Assembly: GCA_937884735.1 (NCBI GenBank)
Contig: CAKZYI010000929.1
Location: 1 to 12,490, forward strand
From: an uncultured Pleurocapsa sp.
Lineage (GTDB): Bacteria > Cyanobacteriota > Cyanobacteriia > Cyanobacteriales > Xenococcaceae
Direction: 5' to 3'
DNA length: 12,490 nt
Positions within the stretch are counted from its first letter, which is position 1. Each line of letters starts with the position of its first letter. The notes beneath the pieces are model-generated. The model had not been told where the DNA came from and did not search any database. It saw only the letters and a program-made list of their open reading frames with translations. Made by a program: the position numbers and the translations under genes. This document shows, piece by piece, positions 6,842 through 12,490 of the stretch.

Positions 6842-7144
6842 ATGCAGCTATCACCTCAAGAACAAGACAAATTAACTATTTTTACTGTCGGATTACTAGC
6901 AGAAAGACGTAAAAATAAAGGTTTAAAATTAAATTATCCTGAAGCAGTGGCATATATTTCTGCTGCCATCTTAGAAGGTGCTAGAGAAGGAAGATCTGTT
7001 GCAGAATTAATGAGTTATGGAACAACTATCCTTGGTCAAGATGAAGTGATGGAAGGCATTGCCGAAATGGTACACGAAGTTCAGGTAGAAGCCACTTTCC
7101 CCGACGGGACTAAATTAGTTACAGTTCATAATCCTATTCAGTAA
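6842..7144 (+). CDS. ureA: Urease subunit gamma
   Basis: UreA is the small gamma subunit of the nickel urease (urea to ammonia and carbamate) in the cytoplasm. It is 100 residues, the normal length for bacterial UreA, and shows the family text LNYPEAVAYISAAILEGARE (residues 25-44), VMEGIAEM and the tail VQVEATFPDGTKLVTVHNPI. The ATG gives the expected MQLSPQEQDKL N-terminus; no clear Shine-Dalgarno is visible. It heads a tightly spaced plus-strand unit (ureA, ureB, ureG, ureD) divergent from urtA. UreA has no active-site residues of its own and needs UreC, which is not encoded here. Confidence 0.97.
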   Translation: MQLSPQEQDKLTIFTVGLLAERRKNKGLKLNYPEAVAYISAAILEGAREGRSVAELMSYGTTILGQDEVMEGIAEMVHEVQVEATFPDGTKLVTVHNPIQ

Positions 7145-7170
7145 ACGTTTATTAGTAATTAATAATTAAA

Positions 7171-7476
7171 ATGATTCCAGGTGAAATAATTCCCCAGCCA
7201 GGGACAATCGAATTAAACGCAGGTAGGGAAACCAAAGAAATAGAGGTGGCTAATACAGGAGATCGCCCGATTCAAATTGGTTCCCATTTTCATTTTTATG
7301 AAGTTAATGCTGCACTATCATTCGATCGCGAGCCGACAAAAGGGATGCGCCTAAATATTCCCGCAGGTACAGCAGTTAGGTTTGAACCAGGGGATGAAAA
7401 AACAGTTACTTTAGTTGCGATCGCAGGTACCAAAGAAATCTATGGTTTCAATGGTTTGGTAGAAGGAAAAGTATAA
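7171..7476 (+). CDS. ureB: Urease subunit beta
   Basis: UreB is the beta structural subunit that packs with UreA and UreC in the urease trimer. At 101 residues it has the usual length. Family hallmarks are MIPGEI at the start, NTGDRPIQIGSHFHF at about residues 29-43, FEVN-like YEVNAALSFDR, then RLNIPAGTAVRFEPG and the tail GFNGLVEGKV. It begins 26 bp after ureA, with AT-rich spacer and no obvious Shine-Dalgarno. In most bacteria ureC follows directly; here only 21 bp separate it from ureG, with no trace of ureC sequence between them. Confidence 0.97.
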   Translation: MIPGEIIPQPGTIELNAGRETKEIEVANTGDRPIQIGSHFHFYEVNAALSFDREPTKGMRLNIPAGTAVRFEPGDEKTVTLVAIAGTKEIYGFNGLVEGKV

Positions 7477-7478
7477 AA

Positions 7479-7499
7479 GATAGAGGATAAAGGACAAAT
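7479..7499 (+). repeat. Degenerate heptamers at the ureB-ureG junction
   Basis: GATAGAG, GATAAAG and GACAAAT run in sequence and end inside the ureG ATG (7498-7500). They supply AAAGGA, a good Shine-Dalgarno five bases before the start. The repeat is imperfect, so its status as an array is less sure than that of the others. Confidence 0.4.
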
Positions 7500-8130
7500 G
7501 AATAAATCCGTGGCTAGGATAGGAGTAGGTGGCCCTGTTGGTAGTGGAAAAACTGCTTTACTAGAATGTCTTGTACCCATGCTAACTCAGCAGGGAATTG
7601 AAGTTGCTGTAGTTACCAACGACCTCTTAACTACCGAAGATGCGGATCGTCTCAAGAAAAAAGGATTTTTGCCCGAATCTAGAATTGTAGGGGTAGAAAC
7701 AGGAAGCTGTCCCCATACTGCTATTCGAGAAGATCCGACGATGAATTTATTAGCAGTCAACGATCTAGAATTACTTTACCCTGAGCTAGATTTGATTTTT
7801 ATTGAAAGCGGCGGTGACAATCTTGCTTCAACCTTTAGTTACGATCTTGTCGATTCTTATCTTTTTGTTATTGATGTGGGTGCGGGAGATGATATTCCTC
7901 GTAAAAATGGTCCTGGTTTTGTGCAAGCAGATTTAGTTGTAATCAATAAAATAGATCTTGCTCCCTACGTCGGTGCAGATTTAGATTTAATTCGCCAGCA
8001 AGCACCCCAACATAGAAAAGGAAAACCCATTGCATATACCAACTGCAAAACAAAAGATGGTTTATCAGTAGTGATCGATTTCATCTTAGAAACGGTTTTA
8101 TTTCGTACAGCATCAACTATGCCGAAGTAA
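7498..8130 (+). CDS. ureG: Urease accessory GTPase UreG
   Basis: UreG is the SIMIBI-class GTPase that carries nickel and, with UreD, UreF and UreE, activates apo-urease. In 210 residues the P-loop GPVGSGKT is at 12-19, the nickel-binding Cys-Pro-His motif at 71-73 (within ETGSCPHTAIRED), ESGGDNL at 103-109 and the guanine-specificity NKID at 150-153 followed by LAPYVG. The N-terminus lacks the His-rich extension found in some UreG. The AAAGGA before the ATG fixes the start. Its TAA stop lies in the first copy of the AGTAATG array that leads to ureD. UreG normally clusters with ureE and ureF; here it directly follows ureB. Confidence 0.97.
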   Translation: MNKSVARIGVGGPVGSGKTALLECLVPMLTQQGIEVAVVTNDLLTTEDADRLKKKGFLPESRIVGVETGSCPHTAIREDPTMNLLAVNDLELLYPELDLIFIESGGDNLASTFSYDLVDSYLFVIDVGAGDDIPRKNGPGFVQADLVVINKIDLAPYVGADLDLIRQQAPQHRKGKPIAYTNCKTKDGLSVVIDFILETVLFRTASTMPK

Positions 8131-8153
8131 TGAGTAATGAGTAATGAGTAATG
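8126..8153 (+). repeat. Heptamer array AGTAATG x4 joining ureG stop and ureD start
   Basis: Four perfect AGTAATG units. The first contains the ureG stop TAA (8128-8130) and the fourth contains the ureD ATG (8151-8153). ATGs in the first three units run into stops within a few codons, so only the last one opens ureD. There is no AG-rich Shine-Dalgarno, so ureD may depend on translational coupling to ureG across 20 bp. Confidence 0.9.
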
Positions 8154-9005
8154 ACAACTAATATTAAGTATCAAAACAATTTAGAGTTAAAGCTAAAGCT
8201 AAATCAATCTTCTCAAACAATTTGCCAACATCAATATACCCATTATCCCCTTCGTTTATCTTCCATATTTCGTTTAGAAGGAGCAACAACTAATCGAGCT
8301 TATCTTTATCAGATTAATACTTCCCCTGGTCTATTGGCTAATGATACTTTAAACCTATCTTTATACCTAACAGAAAATACTAATTTATATTTGACGGATC
8401 AAGCAGCTAATAAAGTGCATCCCATGCCAGAAGCCAATGCTAAAGCGAGGGTCAACAATCAAATAGTAATCGAAAACTATGCCAGCTTAGAATTTATTCC
8501 CGAACCTACTATTCTTTATCAAGATTCAGCTTTAGAGCAGCATACCAATATTAAACTTTATCCCCACGCAAGATTATTTTTACCCGAAATAATCTTACCA
8601 GGAAGATTGGCTAGAGACGTATATTATGACTTCAATTACTATTTTAATCGTCTAAAAATTGTAGATACTACTGAAAAAATACTATGTATAGATGCGATTA
8701 ATTTATTGGGCAAAGATAATCCTTTCAAAGACAATAAATTATTTACATCAATGCCTATTATGGGGAATGCGATCGCAATTTTACCAAATGTAGATCTCAA
8801 TTTATTAATCGCACAAATTGAATCTCAATTATCAGCTAATTTTCATAATATAGAAACTGCTATGACTATTTTGCCAACAGAAAATGGTATAGCAATTCGT
8901 GCTTTAGCCAACAAAACTAACGCCATAAAAAACTACTTTTCTCTAGTACTAAACTGTGTTAGGCAAATTACTCAGCAGACTAATTTACCTTATATTCCTA
9001 AATAA
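8151..9005 (+). CDS. ureD: Urease accessory protein UreD (divergent)
   Basis: UreD (UreH) binds apo-urease and recruits UreF and UreG for nickel insertion. The 284-residue product is divergent but keeps the family's order of motifs: SPGLLANDTLNL (about 58-69, matching the usual GGxxxGDxL), LTDQAANKVHP (81-91, matching the TQAxTKV motif), LEFIPEPTILYQDS (113-126) and PEIILPGRLARD (145-156). The usual Gly-Glu after GR-x-A is replaced by Arg-Asp, and the C-terminus lacks the common PR-x-W ending. Asn and Lys are abundant, following the local AT bias. The start is the ATG in the last heptamer copy. Same-unit heptamers also follow the gene at 9055-9082. UreD identity is supported by position and motif order. 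Confidence 0.88.
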   Translation: MTTNIKYQNNLELKLKLNQSSQTICQHQYTHYPLRLSSIFRLEGATTNRAYLYQINTSPGLLANDTLNLSLYLTENTNLYLTDQAANKVHPMPEANAKARVNNQIVIENYASLEFIPEPTILYQDSALEQHTNIKLYPHARLFLPEIILPGRLARDVYYDFNYYFNRLKIVDTTEKILCIDAINLLGKDNPFKDNKLFTSMPIMGNAIAILPNVDLNLLIAQIESQLSANFHNIETAMTILPTENGIAIRALANKTNAIKNYFSLVLNCVRQITQQTNLPYIPK

Positions 9006-9054
9006 CTCAATATTTATTCGTGATAAGAATCGCGCTTTGTATCTTTGGTCAACT

Positions 9055-9082
9055 AGTAATGAGTAATAAGTAATAAGTAACG
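9055..9082 (+). repeat. Second AGTAATG-family heptamer array, four copies
   Basis: AGTAATG, AGTAATA, AGTAATA, AGTAACG. It has the same unit and copy number as the array at 8126-8153, so ureD is bracketed by two related arrays about 900 bp apart, in direct orientation. Confidence 0.8.
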
Positions 9083-9125
9083 TGAGTTCGGGTCAAGTGG
9101 GAAGCTATATATCAGTGCTTTCAAC

Positions 9126-9169
9126 AAGGTGATTGGAGATGGCGAGGTTTCCTCGCCCTCCCTCACCTT
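9126..9169. terminator. Strong hairpin, probable terminator or palindromic repeat
   Basis: The core is GGCGAGG-TTT-CCTCGCC (9141-9157), extended by GGAG/CTCC and then AAGGTGA/TCACCTT (9126-9132 with 9163-9169) with small bulges, about 18 pairs in all. It lies between two converging genes, which suits a terminator for the ure unit. The downstream sequence (AAAATTATTTGTTTT) is only partly T-rich. A dispersed cyanobacterial palindromic element is the alternative. Confidence 0.5.
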
Positions 9170-9227
9170 CAAAATTATTTGTTTTCCTGAATACTTTTTA
9201 ACGATCCTGAATAGAAAATAACTCAAA

Positions 9228-9255
9228 GGCTTAAAGCTTAGAGCTTAGAGCTATC
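9228..9255. repeat. Heptamer array AGCTTAG, four copies
   Basis: GGCTTAA, AGCTTAG, AGCTTAG, AGCTATC: two perfect central copies flanked by two degenerate ones. STRR-like. Confidence 0.65.
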
Positions 9256-9417
9256 TTAACAATTTCATTTTCTTATCCCGAAGGAAGCGTTAAGTAATAA
9301 AGGTAACTGCGATCTTTTCTTTTACTCTTTGTTTTGGCGATCTCTCTAAGACTTTACTGCAATCTATATTTAGCGTTGATTATCAACAAATTAGCTTAAC
9401 TTGTCACAAATGACCAA

Positions 9418-9438
9418 TCCCCAAGTCCCCAAGTCCCC
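9418..9438. repeat. Octamer repeat TCCCCAAG
   Basis: Two perfect TCCCCAAG units plus the first five bases of a third, ending at the 3' end of the pentapeptide gene. Its GC-rich composition stands out from the AT-rich surroundings. Confidence 0.6.
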
Positions 9439-9439
9439 T

Positions 9440-10378
9440 TTACTGTCCAAAACTTAGTTGAAGAGGATAATTAGAGTAATTTGCTTGTGCTTTGTTTTCT
9501 GCGGTGTGGGAATAATCTAAGATAGTATCTTGTAAAATTGCCCGATCAAAATCAGCACCATTCAATTCTGCATGAGTCAGATTAGCACCATTTAGATTAG
9601 CTTCTCTAAAAGAGGCATGGGATAAATTGGCATGACTTAAATTAGTATTGGTCAAATTAGCATTATTCAAATTACTTTTTTTAAGCCAAGCATCTGTCAA
9701 ATTGGCGTTACTGAGATTGGCACTACTAAAATCCACTTCTTTGAGTCGAGCTTCTGTAAGATTTGCCCCACTGAGATTTGCATGACTTAAATTAGATTTA
9801 GACAATTTTGCCCTACTCAAGTTAATTCCTGTTAAGTCAGCACCGCTTAAGTCTACATCAATCAAAAATGTTTGGCTCAGATTCACTTCAGTTAAAGAAA
9901 CGTTTTGTAGTTGCGCCCCTGTTAACCTGCCTTCATATAAATTAGCCCAATTTAAATTAACTTTATTAAGATTAGCTTGTCTTAAGTTGACTTTTTGTAG
10001 TTTAGCTCCACATATATTTGCTGCTAATAAATTGGAAGATCGAAGATTAGTAAAAGAAAGATTAGCACCGCTGAGTTTTGCTTTGATTAATTGAGATTTA
10101 ACCATAAAAGCTCCCTTTAAATCAGCTTTAGTCAAATCAGCATTTTTTAAATTAGTTTCGCTCATTTTAGCATAGCTGAGATTTGCCCAGTTTAAGGATG
10201 CCTCGCGAAAATTAGACTTAGTTAAGAAGGCTCTGCTAAAGTTGACCCCCATTAAATTAGCACCTGTGAAGTTTACGGCAATTAGCATCACTCCAGATAG
10301 ATCTTCCCCTCCAAGATCTACTCCTGTGAAGTCCCTATAACCTTGCTCATAAAACTTCAATAGTTGGCTGGCTTTCAT
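9440..10378 (-). CDS. Pentapeptide-repeat protein
   Basis: A 312-residue protein made almost wholly of A(D/N)LXX-type pentapeptides from about residue 18 to 290, with roughly fifty units such as GANLT, SANLS and NGADF. Such repeats fold into a right-handed quadrilateral beta-helix. There is no signal peptide or membrane segment, so it is probably cytoplasmic. The short N-terminal lead (MKASQLLKFYEQGYRDF) before the first repeat is often seen in cyanobacterial members. The last 25 residues leave the repeat. The biochemical role of most of these proteins is unknown; no sequence feature here links it to gyrase protection or to HetL-type signalling. The ATG at 10378 has no clear Shine-Dalgarno. 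An 11-bp inverted repeat lies 24 bp upstream. Confidence 0.93.
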   Translation of the reverse strand: MKASQLLKFYEQGYRDFTGVDLGGEDLSGVMLIAVNFTGANLMGVNFSRAFLTKSNFREASLNWANLSYAKMSETNLKNADLTKADLKGAFMVKSQLIKAKLSGANLSFTNLRSSNLLAANICGAKLQKVNLRQANLNKVNLNWANLYEGRLTGAQLQNVSLTEVNLSQTFLIDVDLSGADLTGINLSRAKLSKSNLSHANLSGANLTEARLKEVDFSSANLSNANLTDAWLKKSNLNNANLTNTNLSHANLSHASFREANLNGANLTHAELNGADFDRAILQDTILDYSHTAENKAQANYSNYPLQLSFGQ

Positions 10379-10401
10379 AATAATTATTTGCTTTAATTTT
10401 A

Positions 10402-10438
10402 ATCGAATAAATCTTAATTAGTAGCTCATTTATTCGAT
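10402..10438. promoter_or_regulatory. Perfect 11-bp inverted repeat upstream of the pentapeptide gene
   Basis: ATCGAATAAAT (10402-10412) and ATTTATTCGAT (10428-10438) are exact complements around a 15-nt spacer. It ends 24 bp before the minus-strand start codon at 10378. It could be an operator or a leader hairpin. No T-run follows on the minus strand. Confidence 0.45.
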
Positions 10439-10607
10439 CCTAATATCAATATTATTACTTGGAATTTAATTATGTAGCTAGTTGATAATAAATTTTATGT
10501 TGATATATTTTTATTTATGGATTTTACTTGTTTGTTCTTGATGTAAGCTGTTAAATATCCAAAAACCATAACCTCAAGTTCTCTTCCCCAAGCAAAAGGC
10601 TATGCCC

Positions 10608-10627
10608 ATATGTACTGCAGTACATAT
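10608..10627. promoter_or_regulatory. 20-bp perfect palindrome resembling a cyanobacterial LexA box
   Basis: ATATGTACTGCAGTACATAT is its own reverse complement. The core GTAC-TGCA-GTAC has the spacing of the cyanobacterial LexA box RGTACNNNDGTWCB, matching all defined bases except the two outermost. It ends 50 bp before the ATG of the HTH-GrpE gene. The N6 spacing between GTA and TAC rules out an NtcA box. No sure -35/-10 pair is visible around it. Confidence 0.4.
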
Positions 10628-10677
10628 ACATATCTTGCGATCGCTTTTCGATTAAACCCTATTTAAGTGCAAAGGCA

Positions 10678-11352
10678 ATGAATCAATATTCCTATGAAAC
10701 TAACAAACAATTGCTAGAAGATTTGATGCGACAGGTAAACATAGCTAATATTTATGAATTAAGTAAAAAAGCTGGAGTTGCCAGGCTACCCATCATTAGA
10801 ATACAACGGGGTCTAATTTTAAATGTATCAGTAGGCGCGATCGTAAAAATTGCCAAAGCTTTGAGTATATCCGTAGATAGCTTGATCGATACGTTTAGCG
10901 AGCAATATCAATATGCTGAAAAAACTGAACCACAGGTATCTCAAAACATATCTAACAATGACGATGCTTTAGCAGCCTGCAAACAAGAATATCATAAGCT
11001 ACAGCAAGAAATGCTCCAGCAGCAAGAAATTTTAGAAGCAGAATTTCAAAGATCTAGCTTGGAAACAATCGAATCTTGGCTACTACAGTGGCCTACTGCT
11101 GCAATGGCAGTTAATAAAAACCCTAGCTTACCCGCAGCCAGATTGCTCAGTTTGGTCGAACCAGTAGAACAACTACTAAAACAATGGAATGTAACAACTG
11201 TTGCGACAGTAGGAGAAAAGGTAACTTACGATCCACAGTATCATCAATTAATTAAAGGCACAGCCGAAATAGGAGAAGTGGTAGAAGTTCGCTATGTCGG
11301 CTATAAACAAGAAGATAAATTACTATATAAAGCCAAAGTAAGTTCTGTTTAA
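10678..11352 (+). CDS. HTH (XRE-type) protein with GrpE-like C-terminal domain
   Basis: A 224-residue protein of three parts. Residues about 12-73 look like a Cro/CI (XRE) helix-turn-helix: YELSKKAGVARLPIIRIQRG, then VGAIVKIAKALSISVDSLID. Residues about 96-130 are Gln/Glu-rich and likely coiled-coil. Residues about 160-224 resemble the GrpE beta-wing: a LLKQWNV helix end, GEKVTYDPQYHQ (compare GEpFDPxxHE), then VGYKQEDKLLYKAKV (compare GYxLxdRvLRpAxV). The helix-turn-helix is variant, so DNA binding is inference. The protein may couple DNA binding to DnaK-type chaperones, or reuse the wing fold for something else. AAAGG just before the ATG marks the start. A LexA-like palindrome lies upstream and an ABC permease gene starts 25 bp downstream, probably co-transcribed. 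Confidence 0.8.
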   Translation: MNQYSYETNKQLLEDLMRQVNIANIYELSKKAGVARLPIIRIQRGLILNVSVGAIVKIAKALSISVDSLIDTFSEQYQYAEKTEPQVSQNISNNDDALAACKQEYHKLQQEMLQQQEILEAEFQRSSLETIESWLLQWPTAAMAVNKNPSLPAARLLSLVEPVEQLLKQWNVTTVATVGEKVTYDPQYHQLIKGTAEIGEVVEVRYVGYKQEDKLLYKAKVSSV

Positions 11353-11377
11353 AAAGTAGATAATAAGGAGAGATTAT

Positions 11378-12490
11378 ATGAATTGGTGGCAAAAACTCAG
11401 AAAAAACTCCTTAGCGCGTTTGGGAGCATCAATCCTAATTCTCTTTTACCTTTGCGCTATTTTTGCCGATTTTATCGCTCCCTATTCTCCTTACGCTTCT
11501 CAAGAAGATGGCTCTTTGTTGCCACCCACTGCAATCCATTGGCAAAATTCGGCAGGACAATTAACCGCTCCTTTCGTTTATCCCACTACTCAAGGCATAA
11601 CAGATATTAATACAGGCGATCGCCTTTTAATTATAGACAAGCAAAATCCTGCCCCTTTAGGATTATTCGTTAAAGGAAACCCTTACAACTTATTTGAAAT
11701 CTCTTTACCCCTGCCTCCCAAGTTTGAATCCGCCACTATTTTTCCTGGGATTCCTCTCAAACGTCATTTATTTGGTGCATCGGGAGCAGGAAGAATCAAT
11801 ATCTTAGGTACAGACGAACAGGGCAGAGACTTATTTAGTCGTCTATTATTCGGCGGTAGAATTAGTCTATTTATTGGGCTAGCAGGAATTAGTATTTCTT
11901 TTCCTTTGGGTATGATCGTAGGAGGTATATCTGGCTACTTTGGGGGCTGGATAGATGGGGTGTTGATGCGGATCGTAGAAGTCTTGATGACTATTCCTGG
12001 TATATATCTTTTAATTGCCCTAGCTTCGGTGCTTCCTCCTGGCTTAAGTAGCGCGCAAACTTTCCTTCTGATTGTCTTAATTACATCTTTTATTAGTTGG
12101 TCGGGTTTGGCAAGAGTAATCAGAGGACAAGTACTATCTCTCAAAGAACAAGAATTTGTTCAAGCAGCTAATGCAATGGGAGCAAATCCTTTTTATATTA
12201 TTGTCCGTCATATACTCCCCCAGACTGCTACTTATATAGTTATTTCCGCTACTTTGGCAGTCCCAGGTTTTATTATTGCTGAATCAGTATTAAGCCTAAT
12301 TGGGTTGGGTATTCAATCAAAAGATGCTAGTTGGGGAAATCTATTATCTTCTGCGACTAATGCTTCAATTCTAGTACTACAGCCTTGGTTAATTATTCCC
12401 CCTGCCTTGTTAATTATTCTGACTGTTTTAGCGTTCAACTTATTAGGAGATGGCTTACGGGATGCTCTCGATCCTCGCAGTGTATATCAG
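11378..12490 (+). CDS. DppC/OppC-type ABC transporter permease (3' end outside window)
   Basis: An inner-membrane permease of the peptide/nickel importer family, read here for 371 codons without a stop. AAGGAGA at 11365-11371 is the best Shine-Dalgarno in the window and fixes the ATG at 11378. Order: first membrane helix at about 14-33 (OppC N-terminal type), about 105 mostly hydrophilic residues, then LGTDEQGRDLFSRLLFGGR at 143-161, the permease core, and the ATPase-contact loop EFVQAANAMGANP ending HILP at 259-281. The text GDGLRDALDPR at 357-367 is the usual C-terminal end, so the stop is probably only a few codons outside the window. The hydrophilic segment after helix 1 is longer than in E. 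coli OppC/DppC. The substrate cannot be told; nickel is possible but unsupported. Partner subunits are not in the window. Confidence 0.93.
   Translation, partial: MNWWQKLRKNSLARLGASILILFYLCAIFADFIAPYSPYASQEDGSLLPPTAIHWQNSAGQLTAPFVYPTTQGITDINTGDRLLIIDKQNPAPLGLFVKGNPYNLFEISLPLPPKFESATIFPGIPLKRHLFGASGAGRINILGTDEQGRDLFSRLLFGGRISLFIGLAGISISFPLGMIVGGISGYFGGWIDGVLMRIVEVLMTIPGIYLLIALASVLPPGLSSAQTFLLIVLITSFISWSGLARVIRGQVLSLKEQEFVQAANAMGANPFYIIVRHILPQTATYIVISATLAVPGFIIAESVLSLIGLGIQSKDASWGNLLSSATNASILVLQPWLIIPPALLIILTVLAFNLLGDGLRDALDPRSVYQ

Larger units (their letters stand above)
9006..9439. other. Convergent intergenic region rich in short repeats
   Basis: These 434 bp separate the 3' ends of ureD (plus) and the pentapeptide gene (minus). 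I see no gene. Contents in order: AGTAATG heptamers (9055-9082), a large hairpin (9126-9169), TCCTGAATA twice 20 bp apart (9185-9193 and 9205-9213), AGCTTAG heptamers (9228-9255), the dyad GTTGAT-T-ATCAAC (9375-9387) and TCCCCAAG octamers (9418-9438). Confidence 0.7.
10379..10677. other. Divergent intergenic region, pentapeptide gene to HTH-GrpE gene
   Basis: The 299 bp hold the 11-bp inverted repeat (10402-10438), the 20-bp palindrome (10608-10627) and a HIP1 site (10637-10644). Possible elements TTGCGA (10635) and TATTTA (10660) are 19 bp apart, too far for confidence. No open reading frame is evident. Confidence 0.5.

Noticed and set aside
7965..8174. Minus-strand frame across the ureG-ureD junction
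   Set aside because: It is antisense to conserved ureG and includes the heptamer array, which gives its N-terminus a low-complexity, Tyr/Ser/His-rich sequence.
9440..10378. CRISPR or DNA repeat array suggested by regular 15-nt periodicity
   Set aside because: The period is the codon pattern of pentapeptide repeats in an intact reading frame; units vary and have no spacers.
9440..10378. Qnr-like SOS-regulated pentapeptide protein under the LexA-like palindrome
   Set aside because: The palindrome is about 230 bp from this start and only 50 bp from the opposite gene, and the protein has no Qnr-specific feature that I can see.
11383..12144. Short frames at 11383-11610 (plus) and 11935-12144 (minus)
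   Set aside because: The real gene is the permease in another plus-strand frame from 11378, which has a strong Shine-Dalgarno and full family motifs.
11378..12490. Nickel permease NikC serving the urease
   Set aside because: No sequence feature shows nickel specificity, no nik partners are visible, and the gene is more than 2 kb from ureD beyond unrelated genes.
1..12490. tRNA, rRNA, insertion sequences or integrase genes
   Set aside because: I saw no cloverleaf-like or rRNA-like sequence, no transposase motif and no terminal inverted repeats with target duplications.

Overview
The window is cyanobacterial. It is AT-rich and carries eight perfect HIP1 octamers (GCGATCGC at 387, 2665, 4454, 6447, 7417, 8769, 10637 and 11616). 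It also has a canonical NtcA box, a cyanobacterial-type urea ABC transporter, a long pentapeptide-repeat protein, and many short tandem heptamer arrays of the STRR kind known from cyanobacteria. I cannot name the genus.

Layout. On the minus strand from 6412 down to 125 lie the five urea-transporter genes: urtA (binding lipoprotein), urtB and urtC (permeases), urtD and urtE (ATPases). urtE is cut off from urtABCD by about 900 bp that hold a plus-strand gene for a small acidic protein of unknown function (1388-1693), with its own sigma70-like promoter and a leader hairpin. Divergent from urtA, on the plus strand, lie ureA, ureB, ureG and ureD (6842-9005): two urease structural subunits and two accessory proteins. 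The catalytic subunit gene ureC and the accessory genes ureE and ureF are not in the window. The 429-bp region between urtA and ureA holds one perfect NtcA box (GTA-N8-TAC, 6531-6544), which suggests joint nitrogen control of urea uptake and breakdown. UrtABCDE would bring urea through the inner membrane, and urease would split it into ammonia and CO2 with UreG and UreD helping to load nickel.

After a 434-bp convergent intergenic region (heptamer arrays and a strong hairpin) comes a minus-strand pentapeptide-repeat gene (9440-10378). A divergent 299-bp region follows, with an 11-bp inverted repeat and a 20-bp perfect palindrome that resembles a cyanobacterial LexA box. On the plus strand are then a gene joining an XRE-type helix-turn-helix to a GrpE-like C-terminal domain (10678-11352) and, 25 bp later, a DppC/OppC-type ABC permease that runs off the window (11378-12490).

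Most unusual features: heptamer arrays, usually four copies and of different unit sequence, sit at operon junctions and in two cases supply the start codon itself (urtC and ureD); a 17-bp hairpin in the urtA-urtB gap can pair fully only in the operon's own RNA because five pairs are G-U; the urease operon lacks ureC; and the HTH-GrpE fusion lies behind a LexA-like palindrome.
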